Assembly: GCF_009755225.1 (NCBI RefSeq)
Contig: NZ_WQKZ01000002.1
Coordinates: forward strand, 1-64,000
Length of the DNA stretch: 64,000 nucleotides
DNA from: Hymenobacter ginkgonis
GTDB taxonomy: Bacteria; Bacteroidota; Bacteroidia; Cytophagales; Hymenobacteraceae
Reading direction: 5' to 3'
Translations under genes and position numbers: made by a program
Notes under the pieces: model-generated
What the model was told of the DNA's origin: nothing
Database searches by the model: none
Seen by the model: only the letters and a program-made list of their open reading frames with translations
In this document: piece by piece, positions 34,684 through 44,023 of the stretch
Position numbering within the stretch: the first letter of the stretch is position 1
Layout of the letters: the number at the start of each line of letters is the position of its first letter

Positions 34684-35334
34684 TTATTTAGTTTTCGTCT
34701 TGGTCTTGCTGGGTGCAGGCGGCACGGTAGAGGCCGGAGCTTTAGCTGGCACCGACGTAGGCGCTGCGTTAGGCGCGGTCGGCGTGATACCCATTTTCTT
34801 CAGAATCACATCCGAGATATCGCCTTCCTTCGGGCCGTGCAGCAAAATAGGGTTGCTACCCGAGTCCGAGTTCAGCACGTAGGTGTAGCCATTCTCATCA
34901 GCTACTTGGTCGATGGTCTTCTGAATTTTATCCAACACCGGCTTCAGTAGCGTTTGCTGCTTCTGCTGCAGGCCCTGCTGGGCACTCTGCTGAAACTCTT
35001 GGATGCTTTGCTGCAGCGTGGTCAATTCCTTTTCTTTATCAGCCTTGATAACCGGGGTCATCGTGGAAGCACCTTTTTGGTAAGCATCCAGCTTGGTCTG
35101 GTAATCGGAATATTTGCTTTTCAGCTGCGTTTCAAGCTGGGTGTTGTAAGCTTTCAAATCAGACTCAATCTGCTTGCTTTCGGGCATCTGGCCTAGCACG
35201 TACTCTACACTGGTGAAGCCAATTTTGAGGGGAGCCTGGGCCTGGGCGCTGGAAGCAAAGAAAGAACTGGCTACAAGTAGCGCGGCGGCGAAGGTCAGGT
35301 GAAGTTTTTTCACGCGTTTATTAAAGAAAATCAA
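34684..35334 (-). CDS. Skp/OmpH-family periplasmic chaperone (distal copy)
   Basis: This 216-residue protein has a signal peptide (about 1-32, ending SAQAQ). The OmpH start is LKIGFTSVEYVLGQMPESKQI, a long coiled coil runs at about 60-135 rich in Gln and Lys, and the C-terminal Pro/Ala/Lys tail is KTKTKTK. Skp shields unfolded outer-membrane proteins on the way to BamA, which is encoded two genes upstream. A -7 element at 35357-35364 gives it a promoter of its own in addition to any read-through. Confidence 0.9.
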   Translation of the reverse strand: MIFFNKRVKKLHLTFAAALLVASSFFASSAQAQAPLKIGFTSVEYVLGQMPESKQIESDLKAYNTQLETQLKSKYSDYQTKLDAYQKGASTMTPVIKADKEKELTTLQQSIQEFQQSAQQGLQQKQQTLLKPVLDKIQKTIDQVADENGYTYVLNSDSGSNPILLHGPKEGDISDVILKKMGITPTAPNAAPTSVPAKAPASTVPPAPSKTKTKTK

Positions 35335-35356
35335 GGTTCTGGGAAGTTTCCAATTG

Positions 35357-35364
35357 CAAAGTTA
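35357..35364 (-). promoter_or_regulatory. Bacteroidota -7 element (TAACTTTG) of the distal skp gene
   Basis: The minus strand reads TAACTTTG, an exact TAnnTTTG match, 22 bp upstream of the ATG at 35334. Confidence 0.5.
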
Positions 35365-35372
35365 GGTACTCT

Positions 35373-36074
35373 TTACGGCTTTTGCTTACTAGCCGCTTTT
35401 GGCGTCTTGCTGGCTTTGCCCGGCGTGGCAGCGGCATCATCGGGCGTGCCCGAATCAGACTCGAAAGCTGGGTCGGCACTGGCAGTCGGCGTTTTGGGGG
35501 GTTGCACGGTTTTTACGGGCCCCTTCGGGCCGGGCTGGTTGCGGTCGGGAGTACCCAGCCCTAGCTCTTCCAACACAAACTCGGTATAGTCGTGAGTAGG
35601 ATTAGCGTAGAGCATGGTCAGGTCGCCGTTGCGGTCGAACATAAAGTCCAGCTTCCGGGCCTTCACCACTTTCTCCACGGCCTCAAATATCTTGTCCTGC
35701 ACCGGCTTGTTTAGCTCGATGCGCTTCTTAAACAACTGGCCTTCGTAACCAAACTGCTTGGTTTCGTAGGCTTTGATTTCTTGCTCTTTCTTTAGAATCT
35801 CGTCCTGACGTTTCTTCTTCATGGCCTCCGTCAGCACTACTTCCTCCGCTTGGTAGGTGCGGTAGAGTTTGTCAAGGTCCTTTTTCTGAGCCTCGATTTC
35901 CTTCTGCCATGTGTCCGACAGCTTATTTAACTCGACCTGAGCCTGCGCGTACTCTGGCAGCTTAGTCATGATAAACTCGGTATCTATATACCCAAACTTT
36001 TGCCCCCAAGCTGGCACCAGTGCTCCTGCTCCCAGAAACAACAGTACTAGCAGAAAACGTGCAACGTGGGCCAT
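35373..36074 (-). CDS. Skp/OmpH-family periplasmic chaperone (proximal copy)
   Basis: This 233-residue protein has a signal peptide MAHVARFLLVLLFLGAG..WGQ, so ATG 36074 is chosen over one 42 bp upstream. The OmpH start is KFGYIDTEFIMTKLPEY and a charged coiled coil (about 45-130) follows. A conserved end region is KLDFMFDRNGDLTMLYANPTHDYTEFVLEELG. The C-terminal tail is Pro/Ala/Lys-rich. It lies 140 bp downstream of bamA. Confidence 0.9.
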   Translation of the reverse strand: MAHVARFLLVLLFLGAGALVPAWGQKFGYIDTEFIMTKLPEYAQAQVELNKLSDTWQKEIEAQKKDLDKLYRTYQAEEVVLTEAMKKKRQDEILKKEQEIKAYETKQFGYEGQLFKKRIELNKPVQDKIFEAVEKVVKARKLDFMFDRNGDLTMLYANPTHDYTEFVLEELGLGTPDRNQPGPKGPVKTVQPPKTPTASADPAFESDSGTPDDAAATPGKASKTPKAASKQKP

Positions 36075-36213
36075 GCGATGAAGTAAAAAAGAGGGGATAG
36101 GGACGGCGTAATGCAAGGGTTTGGCCTAAACGAATTGGCAGTCTTTTTTAGTCTAAAGCCAGCTAGCTTCCCTACCCCGGTTGCAAACCCACAGAGCTAC
36201 CCCAAACGTTCAC

Positions 36214-38742
36214 TTAACGGATTTGCTGACCGATAATGAAGTGGAAGTGATTGAAATCTTGCGCCGTTGTCACGTTTGCAGCCGGCACCACCGTATCGAA
36301 AGCCCGGCCGTAATCAAAGCCTAGCAAGCCAAAGGCCGACATGAAAATGCGGGCGCCAAAACCAGCCGAGCGGTATAGTTTATAAGGGTTATACTCGCCC
36401 GAGGTGTTGAAGGCATTGCCCGCTTCGGCGAAGCCCAAGATATAGACGGTAGCCGCAGGGTTGAGGCTGACGGGATAGCGTAGTTCGGCTACGTACTTGT
36501 TGTAAGCCACGCCGCCGCTTGCGCCAGTTTGCGCCGTTGGTATTGCATAAGCGCCGTTGGGGTCGTCGTAGCCACGCAGACCGATGTAATCGGTGCCCAC
36601 CAAGAACGAGCCGCCGCCACCATAGCCCAAGCCTGCGCCACCCATTTTAAAGCGTTCAAACGGACCCGGTACGCGGTCAGGAGTGTAAGTGCCGATGAAG
36701 CCAAAGTGCGCCCGCGTGTTCAGCACCAGCTTGCCCACGATGGGCGTAAACCACGACGCATCGAACATCCATTTGTGAAACTCCACCCACTCGTACGTGT
36801 TAGGATGCGCACCTTTGAAGGCCGAATAAGGCGGCGTCAAGCTCAGGCTCAGGCTAATAGACGAACCGCGACGAGTGTAAGTCGGGTTGTCGATGCTATT
36901 ACGCGAGAGCGTGGTGTTGAACGTGAAGTTGTTAGCCTTACCCGTGCTGAAGTCCGAGAAAATCTGGTAGTTCTGCAGCTGATACTGGCTGTATGAAATT
37001 GAGTTGCTGAGCGAGAAATAGTCATCTGGCACGCGCAGCTGGCGGCCGAGGCCAATGGTAGCACTGTTCACCTTGATGAACTGCCCGGTGGCCGCATCGA
37101 AGTTGGTGCCCAGGCGCGAAACGCTTCGGTTCAAGCTAAACGAGAAAGAGTTAGGCTTGCGGCCACCCAGCCACGGCTCCGTAAAGCTGAACGAGTAAGC
37201 TTGATACTGCAAGCCATTGGCCTGCACGTTCAGCGCTACGCGCTGGCCGTCGCCGGCTGGCACGGGCGTCCAATTGTGAAAATCCTTGGCTTTGCGTAGC
37301 GAGAAGTTGTTGAATACTAACCCCACCGTGCCAATAAAGCCGGCGTAACCACCCCAACCGCCCGACAGCGTAATCTGGTCCGAAGGCTTTTCTACCACCG
37401 TGTAGTTGATGTCAACAGTGCCATCGGCCTGGTTAGGTACGGGGTTGATGCCTATTTTCTCTGGGTCGAAATAACCCAGTGTCGCTATTTCCCGCTGCGA
37501 ACGGATAAGCAGTTCGCGGTTGAATTTATCGCCCGGCAGCGTGCGCAGCGTGCGGCGCAGCACGTGGTCCGACGTTTTAGTATTGCCCGCAATATTAATC
37601 TCCTTCACCCGCGCCTGCACACCTTCCGTGATGCGCATTTCGATGTCGATGGAATCACCTTCCACCTTGGTTTCTACCGGGTCGATGGTGAAGAACAGGT
37701 AACCGTCGTTCATGTAGAGCGAGGTGATATCCTGACCTGTAGGGTTGTAGCTTAGGCGTTTATCCAGCGTTTCTTTGCTGTATGGGCTGCCCGGCCGAAT
37801 CCCAAGCACCGAGGCCAGCGTCTTGCTGTCGTATAGGTAGTTGCCGCTCCAGGTAATGTGCCGGAAGTAGTACTTCAAGCCTTCGTCTACCTTCAACTTC
37901 ACTATTAGGCCTTTCTCATCGCGCTCTACAGTATCGGAGATAATGGAAGCGTCGCGATAGCCTTGGTCGTTGTAGAAATCAACTAGCTTCTTCTTATCGT
38001 CCTCAAACTCGTTGCGCTGGAACTTGCCCGGGGTCAAGAATTTATACGATTTGCGCGCTTTGGTTTTCTTAAACTGCTTGGCGAGCTTCGCGTCCTTAAA
38101 CGCGTTGTTGCCCTCAAATTGAATATCGTGGATACGCACTTTGCTACCCTTGTCCACATCAATTTTTAGCGCGACGCTGTTGGAGAGCGTGGAGTCAGGC
38201 ACCTGCCGGATAACCACTTTGGTATCCAGGAAGCCCTTGTTGGTGTAGAACTTACGTACCTGCGTGCGGGTATTAGCCAATAGGGCGTCGGTCACTACCT
38301 TACCCCGAATCAGCTTGATTTTTTTGTCAATTTCTTCCGATTGACCTTTGCTGATGCCTTCGAAGGTGAACTTAGACAAGCGTGGCCGCTCCCGTACGTT
38401 AAAATCAAGGAATATCTTGTTGCCTTCGGTGCGCGCAATAGTGACCGAAATATCGGCCAAAATGCCCTGAGCCCAGATTTTACGGATAGATTTGCCGATA
38501 TCATCCCCCGGCACATTGATATTATCGCCCAGGCGCAAACCCGACAATCCAATCAACGTATTAGGGTCGAGGTAGCGGGCGCCACTTACCGTAATTCCGC
38601 CCAACTCGTATTTGCGAGGCTCATCGGCGGCAGGTGTAGCACCCGGAGCATTTTGGGCATGAGTCGGCGTAGCTGCCAGGGTTCCGGCGAGCAGTAACAA
38701 ACTGAATAAGCCGCTACGTAAGTAGGTGCGCATTACCAACAT
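36214..38742 (-). CDS. bamA: Outer-membrane protein assembly factor BamA
   Basis: This 842-residue Omp85 protein has a signal peptide (about 1-29, ending PTHAQ). Several POTRA domains follow (about 45-430; for example ISVTIARTEGNKIFLDFNVRERPRLSKF and VRIHDIQFEGNNAFKDAKL), then a 16-strand barrel with VGTDYIGLRGYDDPNGAYA, near the family's (V/I)RGY lid motif. It inserts beta-barrels into the outer membrane. It ends HFHFIIGQQIR, with Arg rather than an aromatic residue last. ATGs at 38742 and 38733 are both possible. It follows uppS by 9 bp. Confidence 0.95.
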   Translation of the reverse strand: MLVMRTYLRSGLFSLLLLAGTLAATPTHAQNAPGATPAADEPRKYELGGITVSGARYLDPNTLIGLSGLRLGDNINVPGDDIGKSIRKIWAQGILADISVTIARTEGNKIFLDFNVRERPRLSKFTFEGISKGQSEEIDKKIKLIRGKVVTDALLANTRTQVRKFYTNKGFLDTKVVIRQVPDSTLSNSVALKIDVDKGSKVRIHDIQFEGNNAFKDAKLAKQFKKTKARKSYKFLTPGKFQRNEFEDDKKKLVDFYNDQGYRDASIISDTVERDEKGLIVKLKVDEGLKYYFRHITWSGNYLYDSKTLASVLGIRPGSPYSKETLDKRLSYNPTGQDITSLYMNDGYLFFTIDPVETKVEGDSIDIEMRITEGVQARVKEINIAGNTKTSDHVLRRTLRTLPGDKFNRELLIRSQREIATLGYFDPEKIGINPVPNQADGTVDINYTVVEKPSDQITLSGGWGGYAGFIGTVGLVFNNFSLRKAKDFHNWTPVPAGDGQRVALNVQANGLQYQAYSFSFTEPWLGGRKPNSFSFSLNRSVSRLGTNFDAATGQFIKVNSATIGLGRQLRVPDDYFSLSNSISYSQYQLQNYQIFSDFSTGKANNFTFNTTLSRNSIDNPTYTRRGSSISLSLSLTPPYSAFKGAHPNTYEWVEFHKWMFDASWFTPIVGKLVLNTRAHFGFIGTYTPDRVPGPFERFKMGGAGLGYGGGGSFLVGTDYIGLRGYDDPNGAYAIPTAQTGASGGVAYNKYVAELRYPVSLNPAATVYILGFAEAGNAFNTSGEYNPYKLYRSAGFGARIFMSAFGLLGFDYGRAFDTVVPAANVTTAQDFNHFHFIIGQQIR

Positions 38743-38751
38743 AAATAAGAA

Positions 38752-39498
38752 TCAGGATATCGACAGCTGCTCGCTGGTTTTGCCGAAACGGCGCTCCCTA
38801 CCCTGGTAGGCTTTGAGCGCTTCGCGGAAGTGGCTGCGCCGAAAATCGGGCCACAGCACCGGCATAATATATAGCTCAGTATAAGCTAATTGCCAGAGTA
38901 AAAAGTTGCTAATACGCTGCTCCCCGCTGGTGCGGATAAGCAGCTCGGGGTCGGGCATGCCAGCAGTAGCCAGGTAGCCACTAACGGTAGCTTCGGTAAC
39001 ACTGGCCGGCTCTACCCGGCCGGCGGCCACGTCAATGGCCAACCGTTGGGCCGCTTGGGTTAAGTCCCAACGGCCGCTGTAGCTCAGGGCCAGCACCAGC
39101 GTCATGCGATTGCCGCCTTTAGTTAGCTCAATTGCTTCGGCTAGCTCACGCTGGCAGCTTTGGGGTAAGCTGTTCACGTCGCCGATGGATTGAAGCCGCA
39201 CACTGTTCTTAAGGAGGGTAGGCGTTTCCTTGCGAATAGTATGCACGAGCAACTGCATCAGCGCCGTCACTTCCATCGCTGGGCGGTTCCAGTTTTCAGT
39301 CGAGAAAGCGTACAGTGTCAGGTATTGTACTCCTAGCTCAGCGGCCTCCTCCACCGTGTCGCGCACCGCAGTGATAGCACTTTGGTGCCCGAACACGCGC
39401 AGGCCACCTCGCTGCTTTGCCCACCGCCCGTTGCCATCCATAATAACGGCGACATGGGCAGGAATATTAGAGAGGTCAATTTCGGACCGTTCGGCCAT
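38752..39498 (-). CDS. uppS: Isoprenyl transferase, undecaprenyl diphosphate synthase UppS
   Basis: This 248-residue cis-prenyltransferase has the signature HVAVIMDGNGRWAKQRG with catalytic Asp21. Later motifs are TLYAFSTENWNRP (about 82-94) and ELLIRTSGEQRISNFLLWQLAYTELY near the C-terminus. It builds the C55 carrier lipid for peptidoglycan and polysaccharide export. It stands directly before bamA, a common Bacteroidota order. Cytoplasmic, membrane-associated. Confidence 0.96.
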   Translation of the reverse strand: MAERSEIDLSNIPAHVAVIMDGNGRWAKQRGGLRVFGHQSAITAVRDTVEEAAELGVQYLTLYAFSTENWNRPAMEVTALMQLLVHTIRKETPTLLKNSVRLQSIGDVNSLPQSCQRELAEAIELTKGGNRMTLVLALSYSGRWDLTQAAQRLAIDVAAGRVEPASVTEATVSGYLATAGMPDPELLIRTSGEQRISNFLLWQLAYTELYIMPVLWPDFRRSHFREALKAYQGRERRFGKTSEQLSIS

Positions 39499-39675
39499 TG
39501 TTGGGGTTTGCGTATAAGAGGCTGCAAGTTACGCAAATGGTTGCAGACGCGCCCCATCCCTCTCGTCCCTACCCCCTCCTTATTCGACCAAGCCCAGGTG
39601 CCAGGCGCCTGGGTATCTTGGCTTAACCCCTTAGCAATCTACTGCTTATTATTTGTTTTATCCCACCAGGATAAG

Positions 39676-40440
39676 CTATTTCAACAGGCGCTTATTGTGG
39701 TCGTAAGGAGCCGGACAAAGAATTTTGTAGAAGGTGTACGATACACTCAGGCCAGAGTAATAATACCAATCCTGGTCGTGCGCATTCACATACAGCGGGT
39801 CTTGGTCACTGAGGTGGTCGAGCTGGTCGGTGAAGGTTTTACGCACGCCCATCTCCAATCCAAGGTTAATGTGCTCGCTCAGTGCCAGCTTCAGGCCCGC
39901 ACCGGCCGGAATCGCAATGCCAACCTTACCCCCCTTGCGGTTGAAATCGGGCTGCAACAGCACATTCTGGCTTTCGACTGTGGTATTGATATAATAGCCT
40001 GCCAAACCCCCAAATAAATAGGGCGTCAGGTGAATGCGGTGCTGGTCTTGGCGGCGGTGGTAGTCGAGGAAGTTGTACTCAACCACCCCCGATAGCTCAT
40101 AAACGCTGCCGCGCAAACTGGTTTGCCGGTAGCTCTGCAGTGGAGGCACGCCGCCGCTTACGCCGTCTACCTTGTTGTCATTGGCCCGCAGGCCGCCCGC
40201 CGTGAAGCCGCCCCGCAGGGTAACGGGTACTGACACATCGCGCCGGTAAAAGATATTGAGCGCTGGTCGGCTGTTATTCCACTGCAGTTGAGGCGCTATT
40301 TCGCCTTTATAGTTCGTGGCTCCTACCCCTATACCCACCTCACTGGTGTGCTGAGCGAGGACGGGGGTAGCTAAAAAAAACGCACTCCCTACCAGCAATA
40401 AGCCAGCAGGGAGTGCGCAGGAAAACCTGAAAACGGTCAT
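39676..40440 (-). CDS. DUF6089/PorG-like outer-membrane protein (distal copy)
   Basis: This 254-residue protein has a signal peptide (about 1-29, ending PVLAQ). A small beta-barrel begins EVGIGVGATNYKGEIAPQLQW and ends in alternating strands (YSGLSVSYTFYKILCP). It matches the DUF6089 group, which includes PorG of the type IX secretion system. The next gene upstream is a longer relative, so this is a tandem pair. A type IX link is inference from the family. Confidence 0.8.
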   Translation of the reverse strand: MTVFRFSCALPAGLLLVGSAFFLATPVLAQHTSEVGIGVGATNYKGEIAPQLQWNNSRPALNIFYRRDVSVPVTLRGGFTAGGLRANDNKVDGVSGGVPPLQSYRQTSLRGSVYELSGVVEYNFLDYHRRQDQHRIHLTPYLFGGLAGYYINTTVESQNVLLQPDFNRKGGKVGIAIPAGAGLKLALSEHINLGLEMGVRKTFTDQLDHLSDQDPLYVNAHDQDWYYYSGLSVSYTFYKILCPAPYDHNKRLLK

Positions 40441-40483
40441 TCGGCAGACTGTTAAGTGAGTAGCGCAGCCAGCCGAAAGTCGG

Positions 40484-41377
40484 TTAGCGGAACTTGGGGT
40501 TCTTGATTTTGGGGTTCAGGATGTAGTTGAGCGAGAAGCCGGTAACGGTGTACCAGTCATTCTTGCCTTGGCCACGCTTTTCACCAGGCACAAAACCAGC
40601 GGCAACGCCGGTAGAGGTGTTGGTGATGCCTTTGCCACCCGAGCCGCCGCTGTAGCCCCCAAAATATTGGGCAGCCGCAGTAGAGCCGGATAGGTTAGCA
40701 TAGTTGCTGCTCACGTCATCCAGGTAGCCGGTGAAGGTTTTGCGGAAGCCGATTTCAAAAGCTGCGTCCAAGTTACGGTTGATGCGGTAACGAACACCGG
40801 CACCGAAGGGTAGCGAGAACTGAAACTTGCTGTAGTCAACGCCTTCCGTACGGAGGGCTTGCAGGTCAACATAGTTGCCGCTAGCGTCCTTGCCTTCGGG
40901 GCTGTGGTGGAAACCAGCTACGCCACCGAACAGATACGGCACGAAGTCGGGGCGCTTGAGGTAGTTGTTGCGGTTTTCGATAAGGTCAACTACTACTACA
41001 GCCGATGCTTCATAAATATCATTCCGGAAATTCATATTCCGGGTATAGCGATAGCGAGCGTTGGTATCGTTGCTGTTAGCATTAGTATTGTCGTCGGCCG
41101 TAACGCGGCCATATGCTAACGCAAACCGCCCCGATACGCGCGGGAAGAAGCGGTGAGTGATATTTAGCCCAATGTTAGGGCGGGTATCACCAGCATGAAA
41201 CGACGCAAAATTGGTAGCAGGGTTCAAGTCGCCAAAGTAATTCATGGCATTCAGGCTCACTCCAATAGAGGTATACTGCTTGCGCTTGCTGAACTGCTGG
41301 GCGTCAGCCTGCTGGGTAGAACCCAGCAACGCCAGCCCTGCTAGAAGGGCCGTAGAATACGTGAAAAACTTGGTCAT
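40484..41377 (-). CDS. DUF6089/PorG-like outer-membrane protein (proximal copy)
   Basis: This 297-residue protein starts at ATG 41377, which gives the signal peptide MTKFFTYSTALLAGLALLGS..ADAQ. The barrel begins YTSIGVSLNAMNYFGDLNPATNFAS, the DUF6089 pattern. Middle motifs shared with the next copy are PYLFGGVAGF and AAFEIGFRKTFTGYLDDVS. A Gly/Ser-rich loop lies at about 225-255. A -7 element lies 74 bp upstream. Confidence 0.85.
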   Translation of the reverse strand: MTKFFTYSTALLAGLALLGSTQQADAQQFSKRKQYTSIGVSLNAMNYFGDLNPATNFASFHAGDTRPNIGLNITHRFFPRVSGRFALAYGRVTADDNTNANSNDTNARYRYTRNMNFRNDIYEASAVVVVDLIENRNNYLKRPDFVPYLFGGVAGFHHSPEGKDASGNYVDLQALRTEGVDYSKFQFSLPFGAGVRYRINRNLDAAFEIGFRKTFTGYLDDVSSNYANLSGSTAAAQYFGGYSGGSGGKGITNTSTGVAAGFVPGEKRGQGKNDWYTVTGFSLNYILNPKIKNPKFR

Positions 41378-41450
41378 AAAGTGCAGAATAGAGTATTTAC
41401 AAGTCAAAGGGAGGAAGCTCAAAGCTAATGAGCGTGGTTCTCAGCGAATA

Positions 41451-41458
41451 CAAAAGTA
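41451..41458 (-). promoter_or_regulatory. Bacteroidota -7 element (TACTTTTG) of the DUF6089 genes
   Basis: The minus strand reads TACTTTTG, an exact TAnnTTTG match, 74 bp upstream of the ATG at 41377 and downstream of the NAD kinase stop. Confidence 0.5.
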
Positions 41459-41512
41459 AGAGGCAAAGGGAACTAAAAAAATTTAAGGCCGAATTATTTC
41501 ACCTGTTAAGTC

Positions 41513-42412
41513 CTATTTCAACGCTAAAACAGTTGCTGGATTGCGGCGGTCAAGGCCCCAATTTAGTTTATTACGCAGGGTGCTCAAAAAGTTCACATGG
41601 TTGAGCTTAACCAAGCGGGCGGTGAAGGTTTCGCGACGTACGGCAATCTGGACGGTAGCCTCCACGGGGGTCGAGCGTGAGTCGAGCGCGAGCAGGTAAC
41701 TGGTAGCACGGCCCTCAATTTCGAAGGATATTACACTTTGGTCAGATACAACTAGTGGGCGTACGTTCAAATTGTGGGGGCATACGGGGGCAATGATGAA
41801 ATTGTTGGTTTGCGGCAGCATTACAGGGCCGCCGCAACTGAGCGAGTAGCCCGTAGAGCCCGTGGGTGTAGAAACCACTAGCCCATCGGCCCAATAAGAA
41901 TTTAAATATTCGCCATCGATATAGGTGTGCACCGCAATCATCGAAGAAGTATCGCGCTTGAGAATACTAAATTCATTCAGGCCAAAGTTCAATTCTCCAA
42001 AAACGTCAGGGTCGGTTTCGACACGTAGCAAACTTCGCTCCTCAATAGTGAAGTGCCCTTTGAAAAGCGCCTCGATGGCCTGCGGGATATAGGCAGGCGT
42101 GATGGGCGCCAAAAACCCCAACCGCCCGGTATTGATGCCCAGAATTGGAATTTGCAGTGCGCCTACGTAGGTGACGGTATCGAGCAAGGTGCCGTCGCCG
42201 CCAATGCTGAGCACATACTGCACACCGCGCAGTGAGTCGCCGCGCTGGAAGCTGCCTGTGTTGGGGGGTAGGCGCAGGTGCTGGTCCATAAACGCCCGAA
42301 AGGACTCGACAATAATCACTTCGGCCTGGCGGGCGGCCAGCTCGTCGAGCAGCGTTTGCAGAAAAGGCGCCACTGCCTCGTCGAAAGGCTTGCCTAAAAT
42401 CGCGAATTTCAT
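41513..42412 (-). CDS. nadK: NAD kinase
   Basis: This 299-residue protein has the NAD kinase motif GGDGTLLDT (71-79), the NE/D-type region INTGRLGFLAPI, and the second conserved loop DGLVVSTPTGSTGYSLSCGGP. It phosphorylates NAD to NADP using ATP. It lies between the Omp85-like gene (27 bp upstream) and the DUF6089 pair, an order common in this phylum. Cytoplasmic. Confidence 0.95.
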   Translation of the reverse strand: MKFAILGKPFDEAVAPFLQTLLDELAARQAEVIIVESFRAFMDQHLRLPPNTGSFQRGDSLRGVQYVLSIGGDGTLLDTVTYVGALQIPILGINTGRLGFLAPITPAYIPQAIEALFKGHFTIEERSLLRVETDPDVFGELNFGLNEFSILKRDTSSMIAVHTYIDGEYLNSYWADGLVVSTPTGSTGYSLSCGGPVMLPQTNNFIIAPVCPHNLNVRPLVVSDQSVISFEIEGRATSYLLALDSRSTPVEATVQIAVRRETFTARLVKLNHVNFLSTLRNKLNWGLDRRNPATVLALK

Positions 42413-42439
42413 AACAAAAAGATAATATACTCCAGCTTA

Positions 42440-44011
42440 TCAGATGGGGAAACTCGAACGCAGAAAAAAGCCAGTGCGCGCATAGCCAGTAGTGGTTCGC
42501 GTTAGCTCGAAGCAGAATACCCGGTCGTAGTACGTGACGAGGTGCAGCCCAAGGCCCACGGAAGCCAGCACTTGGCCGGGCAGCTGGTTGGTATCGGAGG
42601 GTAAGTAGCCAAGGCGGCCGCTCGCCACGCCGGCATCGGCGAAGGCATTGAGGTAAACGGCCAGCGGCAACGTGTTGATTTTAGGGTTGTTGATGAAGGG
42701 GATGCGGAGCGGTGGCGGCGCCCACGCCCGAAAACTGAGGCCTTGCTGCACCAAGCCATAGTGGCGCCCCTCCACTACGTAATTATCGTAGCCGCGCACG
42801 AGAGCCTCGTAGCCCAGCGAGCGGGCATCGGCGTAGGCCAAGCGGTCGGTGAGCAGGCGGGCCTGCGCCCACAGGCCAAGCGCGTAGTAAAAATTGTGCC
42901 CCAGACTGAGGTAGCGGGCGTAGCGCAAGCGCGCCGTGGCATAGGCCGGCAGTGCCCCTACCCCCACAAACTGACGGAAGCTAAGCGCGGCCTGCATAAA
43001 CTGCCCAGTGAGGGGGTAGGCAAACGTATTGCGCTTGTTATTCGTGATTAATCCGCTTAGCTCTAGGTATTGGCGTTGCTGCAAGCCCAGGTAATAATTG
43101 GGGTTTAGCTGGTAGATAAGGTCGCTGATAAGCTCGCGGTGGTATGAAACATCGATGGCCGACACAAGCTGTACGGTGTGCCGCAGCCGGATGCCGCCCG
43201 ATACGTAGAAGCGCTGAATCGGAAAAGCATCTTCCTCGGGAGTGGCAAGGGGGGTAGGGCGGTCGCTCAACGTCACGTAGTCGAGGTTGCGGCTTTGGTA
43301 GTACGATATGCCGAAACCCAGCCCTACCCGGCGCCGGCGACCAAAGCCCGGCGCTTCATAGAACAGCTCGTACTTACGGTTGAATCCCAGCTGGACGTTG
43401 GCCGTTACCTGCTCGGCGCGGCCCCGAAAGTTGGTATGGGTGAGGTGCAGGCCGTAATCAATCCGCTGCCAGCGCTCGGACGATGGGCGCGCCCACCAGC
43501 GGTTGAAATTAGGGTCGGCGAGCGAAAAAATGGGCGTAGGCAGGATATACCAGCGCTCCTGCAAACTAAACAGCACGATGAGCTGCCCCGTGCCGCCGCA
43601 GCTGGCCTGCACCAGCACCGTGTGGAACAGTTGCAGATTATAGACCCGGCGGCGGTTGGCTTCGAGGCGCGCGGGCAACTCGGCCACGGCCAGCGAGTCG
43701 CCCTCCCGAAAGTCTAGCTCGGCCAGCAGGGTCCGTTCTTTGGTGGTGCTATTGCCCACAAATAGCACGGCACTTACCCGCACCCTGGGCCCAGCGGCGG
43801 GGCAGGGAGCTACGCGCACCAATGTATCGGTGGGGGCCACCACGGGTACCAGCGGTGGTGGATGCCGCTCCTGGCTTAGCTCGCGCAGGCTATCGGCCGA
43901 AGGAGGGGGTAGGGTGGTTTGGGCGCGCACCAACCCCACCGGCCCAAGCAGCGCACTAAAGAGCAGCCAACTTATTGCCGGAAGGAAAGATGGCCAAACA
44001 CGGTGCTTCAC
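42440..44011 (-). CDS. Omp85-like outer-membrane protein with one POTRA domain
   Basis: This 523-residue protein has a signal peptide (about 1-31, ending GLVRAQ). A Pro-rich linker and one POTRA domain follow (about 75-145, VRVSAVLFVGNSTTKERTLLAEL to LIVLFSLQER), then a barrel of about 360 residues ending in FFLRSSFPI. It resembles BamA but is shorter, so it may be an accessory Omp85/TamA-like assembly or transport protein. GTG start at 44011, with a -7 element 5 bp upstream that would make the mRNA leaderless. It starts 10 bp after the CBS gene ends. Confidence 0.82.
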   Translation of the reverse strand: MKHRVWPSFLPAISWLLFSALLGPVGLVRAQTTLPPPSADSLRELSQERHPPPLVPVVAPTDTLVRVAPCPAAGPRVRVSAVLFVGNSTTKERTLLAELDFREGDSLAVAELPARLEANRRRVYNLQLFHTVLVQASCGGTGQLIVLFSLQERWYILPTPIFSLADPNFNRWWARPSSERWQRIDYGLHLTHTNFRGRAEQVTANVQLGFNRKYELFYEAPGFGRRRRVGLGFGISYYQSRNLDYVTLSDRPTPLATPEEDAFPIQRFYVSGGIRLRHTVQLVSAIDVSYHRELISDLIYQLNPNYYLGLQQRQYLELSGLITNNKRNTFAYPLTGQFMQAALSFRQFVGVGALPAYATARLRYARYLSLGHNFYYALGLWAQARLLTDRLAYADARSLGYEALVRGYDNYVVEGRHYGLVQQGLSFRAWAPPPLRIPFINNPKINTLPLAVYLNAFADAGVASGRLGYLPSDTNQLPGQVLASVGLGLHLVTYYDRVFCFELTRTTTGYARTGFFLRSSFPI

Positions 44012-44015
44012 CGGG

Positions 44016-44023
44016 CAAAGTTA
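44016..44023 (-). promoter_or_regulatory. Bacteroidota -7 element (TAACTTTG) upstream of the Omp85-like gene
   Basis: The minus strand reads TAACTTTG, an exact TAnnTTTG match, 5 bp before the GTG at 44011 and overlapping the CBS gene stop. Confidence 0.4.
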
